This document shows positions 25,592-38,217 of a stretch of DNA of 64,000 bases, in pieces. Source of the stretch: Glandiceps talaboti. Lineage: Eukaryota; Hemichordata; Enteropneusta; Spengelidae. Both the position numbers and the translations under genes were made by a program. The notes beneath the pieces were generated by a model that did not search any database, was not told the DNA's origin, and saw nothing but the letters and a program-made list of their open reading frames with translations. The DNA lies in assembly GCF_964340395.1 (NCBI RefSeq), contig NC_135565.1:6509142-6573141 (forward strand), written 5' to 3'. How positions within the stretch are numbered: position 1 is the first letter of the stretch; every line of letters begins with the position of its first letter.

Positions 25592-26148
25592 TAAATGTTT
25601 GATCAACTATTAAAATAAAATGAAGATTTGAAATATAAATAAACTCTCTTGCATCTCTTGCTAGACTGTGTGTTGTTGGGTGTGTGTGATTGGGGTGTAC
25701 ATGAGGGGGTGGGGCTGTGTATGTTATTATGTTATTATAACGTAACTCCCTCCTCGGCTGAATACATTTAAGTTTGATTTCAGTCGATCAACTTTACAGT
25801 CACTCATGTGAATACCTGCACAATGACGTAGGCAATCGCAATATTTTGTTCTGAAAACTATTTATTGATCGATTTCTCCTACAAACAACATGTTTGACAA
25901 CTTGGGGGGTAAACCTTTATTGCGGTAATAAAATGGGCAATATAAATTTTCAATCCGTGCATTCCCTCAATACAAATTGACAACCTAGTCTACTGGGCCT
26001 CACCAAGCAAAATTTGTATGTAACGCTCGTGTATGTCATTCTGGTCCAGTGCATAAACACTGTATTGAGGGATCTAAAAACTCACCAAAATACAATTAGT
26101 TTGTATGTATAATAATAATAATAATTATGATAATCAAAAATTGCATAC

Positions 26149-26194
26149 TCAGGATGATGATGACGAAAATCATGCGGATGAATACCGACGTCAT
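26149..26194 (-). CDS. Cadherin exon 1: start codon and signal peptide
   Basis: The exon encodes MTSVFIRMIFVIIIL plus the first base of the next codon (46 nt, phase 1), a basic-then-hydrophobic signal peptide. The donor GTATGC follows. Joined to exon 2 it reads on as NLEIRTTLMSTEQ in frame, which supports this ATG over the internal methionine at 25022. A candidate acceptor (tttccag) lies at 26208, about 13 nt upstream of the ATG, so there is probably a 5' UTR intron. The promoter is therefore farther right and not identified. Confidence 0.75.
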
Positions 26195-26399
26195 CTTCAC
26201 CCTGTACCTGGAAATTAGAACATATCGTGTAGATATAGATTAGTCATATTCGAGAGTAATACCCTAATTAAAACAAAAAATGACAGTGAAGATGTTTATG
26301 ATAATTTAATTGTACACTTAAAGTTCAACAATTGGTGAACTGTTTCATTCTTCAATTGATATATATGTAGGTTATAGAGTCATAGTTCATTTATTATTT

Positions 26400-26521
26400 A
26401 CTGTCGTCGTCGTTGTCGTCGTCGTTGTTGTGTTGTTGTGTTGTTTCTTTCGATGATGATGATGGTGATGATGAGGGTGGTGGTGGTGGTGGTGGTGGTG
26501 GTGGTGGTGGTGGCGATGATG

Positions 26522-26553
<32 letters not shown>

Positions 26554-26660
26554 GAGGTGGCGGCGGCGGCGGCGGTGGTGGTGGTGGTGATGATGATGAT
26601 GATGATGAAGGTGATGATGATGATGATGTGGTGGTGGTGGTGGTGGTGGCGATGACAATG
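26400..26660. repeat. Trinucleotide tract (GAT/GGT/GGC/GTC)
   Basis: An imperfect trinucleotide repeat just upstream of the cadherin coding start. It may sit in the promoter or the 5' UTR intron. Confidence 0.95.
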
Positions 26661-26989
26661 ATGATGGTGATAATGATTTCTATCAGTCAGGCGGTAGGCG
26701 ACCATGACGTAAATATTTCAGATTCTTTTAATGGACATGTGTCAATAAACTTGTCACATAGATATTGTTATATTTGATTGCATTGATTAGGTCTTGACTC
26801 TACAATTCAGTTGGACAGTTTACATTTTAACGATAAAATTATTGACTTGACTGTACTACTTTTTTCTATTGTTACGATAACGTCAACGTTACTCTTACCA
26901 TTAGTCAAAGTGATACCCTGTTTGTCTATTTTTTAAAGTTTAACACAATCGGAATGGGTGAAAATAGGAGAGCGAAGTTAATCTCATTA

Positions 26990-27131
26990 TTTAAAAAAAA
27001 GAAGAAGTAATGTCTATAAACGCAGCCAGACATGACACACACACACACACGCACACACACACACACACACGCACGCATATATGCACACAGAAACAGGCAA
27101 ATTGCAAACGGAGCCTCACACACACACACAT

Positions 27132-27163
<32 letters not shown>

Positions 27164-27205
27164 GCACACAAATGCACGCACGCACGCACGCACACATGCA
27201 TGCAA
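26990..27205. repeat. (CA)n/(GCAC)n tract
   Basis: CA repeats at about 27033-27075 and 27116-27130, then GCAC repeats at 27130-27195. Overlapping ORFs are repeat translations. Confidence 0.95.
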
Positions 27206-29230
27206 GAAAACATGAACTGAACATTTGTTAAAAGCAGGTTAAACAACCAAATAATGTAGTGCAAATATCAATGTCAAAAGAACACTAAACCATATATATC
27301 ATTAATCTACATTCAATATATACGAACGTCAAAAAAAATTTCTCGTTTATTGGACATGTGGAGTGAAACGTGAAAAGGGATCAACTAGAATTTGTCTTTT
27401 CAAATTCCTCAAATTCTTTTTTTTTAAGAATCATTCATTAAGGCGTTGTTCCTGCGTATTTATTAGAACTATAGTAAATTTCATTATGACGTAATCAACT
27501 TGTTTACGTAGTTACCAAACTTAGAAATGTGGTATACATAAAAACGGGTATCACTGAAGTGCTTAGTGGTTGCTGTAAACCAACCTTTACCTGCGTATAA
27601 ATAGTTTTCTTTTATGGGGTGGGGAAATCTACTTCAAGTTCACTTGGTCTCTAATAGAAACCTGTTAACCTGAAACAGAATGTCGTCTGACGCGAGAAAT
27701 GTCTTCCAAATATTTAAGTTAACAAAATGTAACAGCTGTACTTAAACTTTGCTGTGCCCAATGATGAAACATAGGGGTGCTCTGAGTTGCCTCGTGTAAC
27801 TGGGCTTTTTCATGCCAGACGATAAAATGTGTAATGTTAGTATGATTTCTGTCGCACCCGACCGTAAAATGCACTATACGATAAAATGTGTAGTATTATT
27901 AGTAAGATTTAGCCGTGCCAGACGATAAATCATAGCTAACTTTTAACGATTCTTGTAGCGCAAGACTTTACATTTTTAGCCGATTTTTGAACCATCATTA
28001 GCAAATTATACCAATTCATAAAAAAAAAAGCATAACCTGTCAACTACAGTAAGATTATGGTTTTTAACACATTGAAGTCACTAGTAGTAGAATTTTCCAC
28101 TTAACTACAAGTATCAGCTAGGCGTGTTAAATTCTCTTATATGGCTAAATTGACAAGGTAACAACACGTAACGTGTGATATGCATAACATAACGGAGCCA
28201 TTGTGCTATTGTTTGGCGTTCTGGCTGGCGATATCATACTCTCTTTGAGTAGGTATTATTTTGTATGTTTATGATATTTCAATTTAAATTTATTGCAATC
28301 ACGAGATACTTTTAACCCCCTTTACAGGCCTGGCCTTGCTTTAATGCGTAGTCAATTATTTCGTTATGTTACATGGTAGATGCCCCCCCCATTTTTCTTT
28401 TCATTAATGAATGTGGTTATATTAAAATATAGATATCCATGTCAGATGAGGGACCGCCCTTTGAGCCGAGAAAGTGTGAAAAAATAACGAAACAAAAACT
28501 GAAAAATATGGGGTCTTTGTTGAATAATACGCTTGTGTTTTTATGAACTTCAGGACGCTCGATTTAAAGGCCATTCTAAAATGTCGACGCCGTGTTGACC
28601 TTTTGCTGTTTGTAAAAAAAGTTACTGCATTACTCTTTGAAATATCAGCCTTTCGATTGCATTGCTTGGGATATACTTTTGGTGGCCATTGCTTCTCTGC
28701 TATGTGTCGCTGACATATCTCACCTGTATAAGAACTAAATACGAGAGAGCATATACTGGCTACAGAATGTCCCACTTTCTTCTCGCTCTATATGGCTTTA
28801 TTGAACATGTACGTTTACAGCGACACATTCCCGCATCACCAATTGCTATTTTCTTTTACAAATTAAACCTACGTTAATACTGTCGTAAGAACTAATGGGT
28901 CCAGAGGAAGTTGTGAACAACCTCGTCCAGTTTCAAAAAAGGAGAAGTTGACGGCAAAACGAATATTTTAGTGCTGGTTGTGATCAGCTTAATTACCAAA
29001 GTAGATTTACAATGTTTGTCTGTTAAAAATTACACCAATAAACCTTCACTGGAAATGATCCAGTCATTTTTTTAACAGATGCATTGCCAAATTACTGATA
29101 AATGGCGATATTCAATCTCGCAACACATATTACTGCTGACGAACCAACGAAATATCAACGATGCGTCTTGGACGGTGCCGTAAAAGAGGCTGTGGTTTAC
29201 GACGATTGAAAAACAGCCCAAGAACCATGT
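27206..29230. other. Intergenic, no gene supported
   Basis: A/T-rich sequence. Only the dispersed gacgataaaatgt motif at about 27818-27940 stands out. A 117-codon minus-strand ORF at 28422-28775 has no recognisable domain and no splice support. Confidence 0.5.
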
Positions 29231-29233
29231 CTT

Positions 29234-29580
<347 letters not shown>

Positions 29581-30182
29581 CGCTCTATGTATCAGATTGT
29601 ATGTGTCTCTACCCCAACACCAACATAGAACAAACATTATAACTCTACTTCACTTACACAAACTCTTGAAATCCTTTAGTTTTGTAAAAAAAAAATCTTA
29701 CCTTTAACTACAGATTCTCCAATGTAGTATCAGTAACTAATATATTTGCCACTCTGTGTTATTCAGTCAGCCCGAAGACGTTATGTATACTGGTTGATCA
29801 TGTTCCTAAGGCGGAATGTGACAGCAAAGGTACCCGTATTCGTGACTTCTTATCATACGAACGATCTCTACGACTATTATTTTTCATGTGATAAATTCAT
29901 CAAATATTTAATTTCAGACATGCGCGTTTTGTGTCAAGGAGTTGTCCCCTGTACGTGTACTTTACAACAGAACTGTTGATTTATGGAATTGACAGATTAC
30001 ATGTCATTTGAAAATAAGTAGGTTGACATTATCACAAGATATACACTACACTGGTTGCACTGTTACGTCAGTGTTTTGACTACCTCAGATAAGTAATTGA
30101 GACGGAATAGGTTTAAAATAATATCTTATCATAACGATAGCATTCCTTTCTTCCCCTACCGACTTGTGTCTTGCTGAGGGTA

Positions 30183-30243
<61 letters not shown>

Positions 30244-30257
30244 AAAGCGTGAGCCAG

Positions 30258-30603
30258 TACCAAAAGTTTACTTCCTGGAGTAGAGTTCCCCCTTAAAAAA
30301 ACTTTTTTTTTATCGAAGTATAGATAAAGTTGATAAACTTACCAAACACAGGAAGTCTTGATAGAGGACAACCACGATACTATTTCAACTATTCTAACTG
30401 CAACTTTAATTATTGAAAACACAAAATGGTACTTACGATAGATAGCTGAAATTGTAGCGTTAGGCGTCCTCCAATACTCGGTATTAAAGGTCGCCCTCCT
30501 GTGTTTGATATGTGTATCGACTTTATAACTGAATATCTACACTTCGATAAAACATGTTCTTTAAGGGGAAGTCCACTCCTGGAAATAAACTATTTGGCAC
30601 TAG
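30258..30603. mobile_element. MITE copy with inverted ends (ctcctggaaataaac type)
   Basis: The left end (30258-30300), reverse-complemented, reads ttaagggggaactctactcc aggaagtaaac. The right end (30553-30603) reads ttaaggggaagtccactcct ggaaataaac. These are the same ends as the element at 33346-33810. About 346 bp, no ORF. Confidence 0.65.
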
Positions 30604-30637
30604 AAAACTTATTTCCTTGCTCTTTGTACCATTTTTA

Positions 30638-30677
30638 CCTCCCGTAAGGGTACGGGAGGTATTAACATACAAATGTC

Positions 30678-30725
<48 letters not shown>

Positions 30726-30733
30726 TGTCTGTC

Positions 30734-30798
<65 letters not shown>

Positions 30799-30801
30799 GA
30801 C

Positions 30802-30854
<53 letters not shown>

Positions 30855-32121
30855 GCCTGTCTGTGTGTCTGTGTCATCATTTTCTAAAATTCGGCTGGCT
30901 CAATTGTAATGAAATTTGGAATATATAATCTTTAGGGTAATAGCTAGACCTGATTACGTTTTGAGCCAGATCGGTTAATGTTTAATTAGAGAAATTTGCA
31001 TATTAATGAAATCAAATAATTAAGCAATATCTTAAGACTCCATACTTCAGCTTCAATAAAAATTAGTATATTCATCAAACATAACAAAATACATTTGTTC
31101 ATGTACTTTAAACTGTTAAGACAATATGAATTAATATAATTACGCTATATTAATTTGAGTAAACTCGGAAGGCTGCCCTCAGCGGCCGGTCGCTTTCAAT
31201 GGTTTTATGATATTGCGTCAAGTCTGACGAGTATAAAGTTGGCGTCAGATTCAGATTCAGCTAGCGTCATATTGAGCGTCATATTGAGCATCAGCTGCTT
31301 AATATGACGCTCAATATGACGCTATCTGAATCTCAATCTGAATCTGACGCCAACTTTATACTCGTTCTAGTCTGCCCAAATTAGCGGGTCGAGCAGACCA
31401 AATCCGAAACGTTTGGTGAGTATACAAATACTATATATTTTTTTTAGATCTATTTCAATTGAATTATACCTTTACGAAGTTCAATTCCGTGAGAGAATGC
31501 AATGAAGACAAATGCGTATGCATGAAGTGTAATATGGCAAGATGGCGTCCATGATTCGAACATGTCGACTGTATTATATTGTAGGCATCTGAATTGCAAA
31601 GTTGAGTGGGTTTTCAGCTAAATTACACCTTACTTGTCAAATTTGAATATAACACATCGTATGCAAAACGTTTCACCACTTTCATGTGCCGTCTTGGAGA
31701 GTTTAGAAACTACGAAATATATCATTACTTCTACTCGTCATTGGTTACTTATTAATAGACTTGATTATAAAAGGTCTCCATCAATAGCACGGCCATTCCG
31801 GTGAAGCATCTTCCTTCACGGCCGAAGCGATAAATAAATACACCACATCGCTGGACCCATGTCACCATTTCATCTCACTCAAACTGAAACCTTTTTTTCA
31901 GCTTCGTTACCGGATCGAACACATTACGTGAACTTACAGTTCACTTCATGCTCTTCGAAGATTCATTTGACGTTAACCATGGTTCACACGTACACATAGT
32001 TCAGAAATAAAAATTATCATGGTGTATACCAAGTTCATAGTTCTCCTCGGCAACACAAATTTGTTTATACCAGTTTTTTTTTTAGTTTAATTTTAATAAT
32101 TGGTGGTTCCCTTACGGGAGG
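30638..32121. mobile_element. 1.48-kb element with 13-bp perfect inverted ends
   Basis: The left end cctcccgtaaggg (30638-30650) is the exact inverse of the right end (32109-32121). The left end is followed by its own short palindrome and a GT/TCTG microsatellite (30675-30865). The interior holds attaatgaaatcaaataatt-type text and a 139-bp palindrome at 31227-31365. Relatives start at 41625 (ccttccgtaaggaagg) and end near 50190-50225 (ggcttacagtttacttctg). There is no transposase ORF, so it would be non-autonomous. Confidence 0.6.
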
Positions 32122-32144
32122 CGCTCAGTTTACATCTGGTTATA

Positions 32145-32313
32145 TGATAATATATATATATATATATATATATAACTCGGTGAGTATCAATCTGCTAAGA
32201 CAGTGCTCTATACCGCAGTGGCAGAGCGTAATAGTTTTGGTAGTACTGGAACTCTTTCTTGGGTGTAACTCGGAGTTTCACGCATATTGCGATCATCAGA
32301 CACTCGAACTGTG

Positions 32314-32357
<44 letters not shown>
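32145..32357. mobile_element. Unit of about 140 bp flanked by (TA)n tracts
   Basis: TA tracts at 32150-32174 and 32318-32357 bracket a non-repetitive block starting ctcggtgagtatcaatctgc and ending cactcgaactgtgaac. The flanking TA runs suggest a small element with TA target preference. It has no tRNA-like fold that I can see and no ORF. Confidence 0.4.
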
Positions 32358-32359
<2 letters not shown>

Positions 32360-32549
32360 CTTCGCCAATTGTACTTCAGATAGCCAAATTCGTATTTGAA
32401 GTGAAATAGGTGTGAAATGTAGTTATGTACTGGGTAAATTTTGGTCCAGATCAAAAGAATATCGTCTATGATGCTTATGGCATCACTGATATGATAGCAG
32501 TAATGTAAGAAACTGGAATCACAGACCTTTAATACAGTGATTTGGATTT

Positions 32550-32555
32550 GCTGGC

Positions 32556-32612
<57 letters not shown>

Positions 32613-32703
32613 TACATACATACAGACAGACAGATCTTGGTAGACAGACAGACAGACAGACAGACAGCCAGATCTTGGTAAACAGACAGACAGACAGCCA
32701 GTC

Positions 32704-32734
<31 letters not shown>

Positions 32735-32950
32735 CACAAACAAACAAGCAAGCAGACAAATACACCGACAGATGGATAGACAAACAGAAAGATATCGTAT
32801 TAATTTTAATAATTCACCTTTCTTTATGAAAGACTATGAAAACATGAAAACGTACACGATCGTATTTATTGTTTAGATTTTCCTTTTAATATATGAACAA
32901 GAATCTGAATCTGAATCTGAACATGAATATGAATATGAATATGAATATGT
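32550..32950. repeat. (GACA)n and (GAATCT)n/(GAATAT)n repeats
   Basis: Interrupted GACA repeats at about 32555-32760 and a short hexanucleotide tract at about 32897-32948. Confidence 0.95.
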
Positions 32951-33345
32951 CAAGACATTAAACACTTTGCCCATCCCTGAATATGTCAAACGATATGGAA
33001 TAGGAAATTTGATATATTCATACTGGACATTTTGAATTCTATCAATAGCTTTCCACCCCATTCTACACCTTTGAAGACACCAAACTGATTTGAGTTTGAA
33101 ACACGCCCCCACACGGCCATAAATCGCCATTATCCTACAACTTATTAACCAATCACGAAGCTCCTTCTACAATTGGTAATAACCAATTATATGTTGCCCC
33201 AGGCGTCTTCTATATGCTATGAATGGACACATCCATCCATCACAACATATCGCAAATGCGATGTTCATTATTGCTACCAATTAAATTAGTTAAGTATGGA
33301 TGTGCTACATACACGAGATAAAGTTGCTTTCTACTAACAGTCAGA

Positions 33346-33810
33346 CTAAAGGGGAACACCACTCCAGTAAATACAGGCATTTTCATGAACTATTGGTTCT
33401 GGAGTCATTTCATGATTCTACAAAGACGATGATTTCACATCAAGTAGGTTTTGCGTGACTGCAAAGAAAAACCAACTTGAACACTTGTTTTGCGCAAATT
33501 GTTATATCAGTAGTCCACTATGGCCTTAAAAACCATACGTGCATATGCATGAGATGAACAACGATCATTCATTACTTTATCTGAAGTTAATAAGCACTTA
33601 GGAGTCATGAATATTTACAGTTAATCTAATACGTATGTATGTATACTGATTTCTATAATACAACAGTAGACAACTGCTAGGACAGCAGGTATAAAAAGTT
33701 GTTCCAGTTTCAATTTTTGTTAATATGTGATTTGAAGTCCTGACATTATCCTCCAGAACCGCAAGTTTAAGAAAATGCCTTTATTTCCTGGAGAGCGTTC
33801 TCCTTTAAAA
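33346..33810. mobile_element. MITE, about 465 bp, with about 55-bp imperfect inverted ends
   Basis: The left end (33346-33405) contains aaaggggaacaccactccag, caggcattttcatgaac and ggttctgga. The right end (33752-33808), read in reverse complement, follows the same order with aggagaacgctctccagg, aggcattttcttaaac and ggttctgga. No ORF. A one-ended relative is at about 37510-37580 inside the monooxygenase gene. Confidence 0.75.
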
Positions 33811-34985
33811 AATGAGGATAAAAGAAACTGTAAACCTTTGATAATTCAAGGTGTCGTGTAGGAGTGCAAGATAGTCTTCTGTATCAAACTGACTTTTTTT
33901 GAGTCAAAGACAAACCATTTGACAAAAAATTTCATCCAACGTTTCTATGACAACCATAAGGAAAACAAACATACATCATATTTAATCGTATATCTCAGTC
34001 TTTCTGTTCTGTTGACTATTTTGTACAAAACCTTTACTTTAATACAGGCTTTAGTCTTAATTAGTACAACGCTGTACTAAAATGCCACGCCATATTTGCA
34101 GAGGCATACTGTAAGAAAACCACATACTAAATAAGATGTATTATATTAGGAATGACATATTTGACAATGTATTCGTGAAATACTACCCTGGAAATCGAGG
34201 TTTCGGTTTATTACGATTGACACAAACTAAAACTTTTGTTGTTCGATGTGATAGATTACACAAGTGTGTGTTAGCGGCGTCTCTGTTATGCAGATATAAA
34301 CACCCTGTAATCAAGATAAGGTTAATGTTGGAAGTCCTGAAAAATGTTCTTCAGAATGCAACCTTCTGGAAGTCATTAAAATGTCATCCGGTTGTGAGTA
34401 CAGTTAAACAGCTTATATCAACATGATGTAACATTAGCTTCGTTCTTATATAAGTAAGCCAAACCCTGGATTGACAGGGTAGTAACTAAACTATATAACC
34501 TCCACTGGTTAGTAGAATCGACAATTTTATATGTATTAAAAAATGGGTATAGAATAAAATATTTAGGATAAAATTTATATTGCCAACATTTTCTTCACCT
34601 TCAATAACCATTACAAGCATAGTGGCGTTCAAAGTTGTTGACCAAAGCCTGGAAGTGACGTCAAAACCTAACCAGCTGATATTTTACCACGAACTCGATT
34701 GACGTTTCACTTCAAACAACCTGTCATCTAATTGTGGCTTTTGCCCATATTGAATATATATAATGCTAAAAAAACTATTTTACATCCAAGTCAAAAATGA
34801 AAGAAAAAGTTGAATTAGAATAGAGTGTAGTGACATATGTTATATATATATCGTCATTAACATTATACTTAATAGTTTATCCAAGGTTTTACAATATAAG
34901 AATGTTCATATAAGTGAAAAATGTATTTAGTTGTTATTGTCCAACATTTTTCATTGTTCAGCAAAGGAAAATACAAGTGACCTTA
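33811..34985. other. Intergenic, nothing identified
   Basis: A/T-rich sequence between a MITE and the 23-bp minisatellite. A 96-codon + strand ORF at 34136-34426 has no recognisable motif. Confidence 0.5.
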
Positions 34986-34989
34986 GGAT

Positions 34990-35965
34990 ATGTCACTATT
35001 AGTCGCTAAACCTCATTAGGCCATTATTATTTAGGTCATTAGGCCATTATTATTTAGGTCATTAGGCCATTACTCTTTAGGTCATTAGGCCATTACTCTT
35101 TAGGTCATTAGGCCATAACTTTTTAGGTCATTAGGCCATTACTCTTTAGGTCATTAGGCCATTATTATTTAGGTCATTAGGCCATTACTCTTTAGGTCAT
35201 TAGGTCATTACTCTTTAGATCATTAGGTCATTACTCTTTAGGTCATTAGGTCATTACTCTTTAGGTCATTAGGCCATTACTCTTTAGGTCATTAGGCCAT
35301 TACTCTTTAGGTCATTAGGCCATTATTATTTAGGTCATTAGGCCATTACTCTTTAGGTCATTAGGTCATTACTCTTTAGGTCATTAGGTCATTACTCTTT
35401 AGGTCATTAGGTCATTACTCTTTAGGTCATTAGGCCATTACTCTTTAGGTCATTAGGCCATTACTCTTTAGGTCATTAGGCCATTATTATTTAGGTCATT
35501 AGGCCATTATTATTTAGGTCATTAGGCCATTACTCTTTAGGTCATTATGCCATTATTATTTAGGTCATTAGGCCATTACTCTTTAGGTCATTAGGCCATT
35601 ATTATTTAGGTCATTAGGCCATTACTTTTTAGGTCATTAGGCCATTATTATTTAGGTCATTAGGCCATTACTTTTTAGGTCATTAGGCCATTATTATTTA
35701 GGTCATTAGGCCATTACTTTTTAGGTCATTAGGCCATTACTTTTTAGGTCATTAGGCCATTACTCTTTAGGTCATTAGGCCATTACTCTTTAGGTCATTA
35801 GGCCATTATTATGTAGGTCATTAGGCCATTACTCTTTAGGTCATTAGGTCATTATTATGTAGGTCATTAGGCCATTACTCTTTAGGTCATTAGGTCATTA
35901 TTATTTAGGTCATTAGGCCATTATTATGTAGGTCATTAGGCCATTATTCTTGAGGTCATTAGTAT
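34990..35965. repeat. 23-bp minisatellite, about 42 copies
   Basis: The unit is taggtcattaggccattact plus ctt, alternating with versions ending attattt, actcttt or actttt and a gtcatt variant. It shows higher-order blocks (for example 35161-35300 resembles 35307-35470). It lies about 330 bp beyond the monooxygenase stop codon. Confidence 0.95.
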
Positions 35966-35974
35966 TTTCCGGCT

Positions 35975-36190
35975 GAATGAAGAAAACTATTGGAGAATAA
36001 CATAATATAAAAAAAAATCGGGGAAAGTAATGGCAATTTTGAGCGTTTTGACTCATATTTCGGATACAGCAGAACCAGTGATGTTGACACGCGTTGTCGT
36101 GACCTCAGACCACTAAGTGACATAGACGCGCGTTGTCGTGACGTAGAACGACCAGAGTATAAATTCCATATTTTTAGCTTATGTTTGGTA
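35975..36190. repeat. Dispersed repeat, copy 1 (partner at 41055-41230)
   Basis: The segment shares gacgtagaacgaccag, gtataaatt, atcgg..agtaatggcaa and ctcatatttcg with 41055-41230 in the same orientation. In this copy the gcgttgtcgtgac part is doubled. Origin unknown. Confidence 0.65.
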
Positions 36191-36294
36191 TAAAAAAGGG
36201 TTAACTCAGTCTGTGCCTCTATAACCACCATTTTTACTCTAACTGAATAACATAGTTTCAATAAACATTAACAGCTGTTACAGCTACTGTGGGT

Positions 36295-36534
36295 TTACTT
36301 TCCTGCATTTTCACGATAACGTCTTGTAGGATACTTGGTATTCTCCCAGACATTCAGGATTGCATCTCTTGCACCAGACCATGCACCAGGACCTTGTAAA
36401 CGATACCAATAAGGAACCATTGGACCATACTCAAATGAATATGCAAGCTTTGGGTCAGAGAACAATAACTTCCAAAAGTTTGGTTTTACACCGATGAATT
36501 CGGCAAGTTCTTCTTCATATGGATAAGGCATGAC
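36295..36534 (-). CDS. FMO exon 7: C-terminus and stop
   Basis: This 240-nt terminal exon (acceptor tttcag) reads [20 protein letters not shown], then [20 protein letters not shown] and [18 protein letters not shown], ending NAGK and a TAA at 36295-36297. L-x-x-x-x-F-G-P-x-x-P-Y-Q-Y-R-L-x-G-P is the family C-terminal motif, here with Y-W-Y-R-L-Q-G-P. I see no clear polyadenylation signal in the 300 bp downstream. Confidence 0.93.
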   Translation of the reverse strand, partial: VMPYPYEEELAEFIGVKPNFWKLLFSDPKLAYSFEYGPMVPYWYRLQGPGAWSGARDAILNVWENTKYPTRRYRENAGK

Positions 36535-36604
36535 CTGAAAACAATTTCGCATTAGTATGCATTTTTTTCTCGAAAGATTTCATACGAGTTAAATATCATA
36601 CATC

Positions 36605-36815
36605 CGCCCATTAATTCTTTCATCAAGCCATCCATGCATTCATCCATCTATCCACCCACCCATCCACCCATCCATCCATCCATCCATCCATCCATCCATA
36701 CATACATACATACATACATACATACATACATACATACAACCATCTGCCCATCCCTCCCTCCTCCATCCATCCACCCACCATCCACCCACCCATCCATCCA
36801 TCTGTTCGACCACAC
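36605..36815. repeat. (CATC)n/(CATA)n/(CACC)n repeats in FMO intron 6
   Basis: Tetranucleotide repeats between FMO exons 7 and 6. Overlapping ORFs are artefacts. Confidence 0.95.
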
Positions 36816-36969
36816 ACACCCCCTACAAGCAAACATCACTACAAACATATCTACACATTTAATTGTTGCCATAAGGAAAATATTAAGTGCAAACATGACT
36901 TGCTTGAGATATCAGATATTGATTATCTTACACTATACAAACTTACAAACGATGTAGATGACTCCTTAC

Positions 36970-37205
36970 CAGTTGGTATTTTGTCCCGGTGTATTTTGGG
37001 TTCTGTTCAATATCTTCCATCATACGTCTTTTTTCAGGTAACATTGCTTTCTCAGTGAAGACCCTGCTGGCCCATCTTGATTGAATTTCACATACTGGCC
37101 ATACTGCAGCAGATACGGACATCAAACCAATCACAGCCAACCTTTCTGGATTCTCCAGTTGTATGGGAAAAACGTACTTATACAGATTGACTCGATTGCA
37201 TTCAT
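36970..37205 (-). CDS. FMO exon 6
   Basis: This 236-nt exon (phase 1-0, acceptor ttcctag, donor GTAAGG) reads DECNRVNLYKYVFPIQLENP, then LAVIGLMSVSAAVWPVCEIQ and SRWASRVF. This is the characteristic LYKxVFPxxLExPxLAxIGL block followed by E-x-Q-x-R-W-A. Confidence 0.93.
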
Positions 37206-37865
37206 CTAGGAAAGTGAAAAATGCAACACTGATATAGAAAAGACCATACTAAAATTTTGATTTATTGTACAACCTTAGTAAGTCTGTCTACGTCACTGAT
37301 TAGTGTCTTCGATAACTCTTGACGTCAGAGATGAGTCCCCTGTACAGACCATACTTACATCTCCTCCTAGACTGTAAGTAATACAAGTTGTTGATACTAC
37401 ATTACCCTATGGTACACACATAAACTGTTCACGTGTTGCCATCTATCCCTGGTATTCATTACTCGAGAATTTCACCACCAGCAAACAATAGTTATTGAAA
37501 AAGAAGTGCAGAAACAAATAAAGTAAACGCCACTCTAGGAAATAAACGTAAGGCTCAAACTGTGGGTTCTGGAGGGTAATTCCATGTTTTTAAGTCACAT
37601 ACCTTTCGCTGGATTGCCAAAAACACCAAATTGAAACTATTTTTTCATCTGTTTTTATTTTTCGTTCAATGAAACACCATTGCTTCGTACACATAGCCTT
37701 AACAGACATGAATATTTATTAGATAAACTTAGAATATCCATGACTGTTAAGAGCTCATTCCTTCATATTAAAATCGTGTTTTATGTTGCAATTGTTATCT
37801 TGAAATTTCCTTTGGTTGTTTCTCTAACTAAATGTGGAAAAAAATAATCAACAATTAGAAATTAC

Positions 37866-38085
37866 CATACAGCCATGATGGGTCTATAACAGGTATTGAG
37901 TATTCATAACCAGTTGCAAAAACCACCGCATCAATGTTTTCCAAGATAGTGCCGTCTTTCAACTTAAAATTGTTCCCTTCAATTCTTTCAATACCGACAA
38001 CTGGTGTAAGTTGTCCCTGGACAATACGGTCTTGAATTTCATCATTTATCATCAATGATTTGGTTTCCAGTACTGACTGCGTGCA
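37866..38085 (-). CDS. FMO exon 5: FATGY motif
   Basis: This 220-nt exon (phase 0-1, acceptor atcacacag, donor GTAATT) reads CTQSVLETKSLMINDEIQDR, includes DAVVFATGYEYSIP and ends IDPSWLYG. FATGY is the conserved linker motif between the two nucleotide-binding domains. Confidence 0.92.
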
Positions 38086-38217
38086 CTGTGTGATACAAAA
38101 ATGTTTGAACATACAACATATTTCACCCGAAGTTGATATATTGTATCAAAAAGTGTGAATACGGAATGGATCCTAAGTTAGGGATATCTCTTTTAAAAAA
38201 TGGCTGCACGATTTATC

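Noticed and set aside
28422-28775. 117-codon minus-strand ORF
   Set aside because: No domain, no splice support and composition like the surrounding intergenic DNA.
32176-32316. tRNA-like or SINE-like block between TA tracts
   Set aside because: I could not draw a cloverleaf or find A and B boxes with proper spacing, so it is listed only as a small element.
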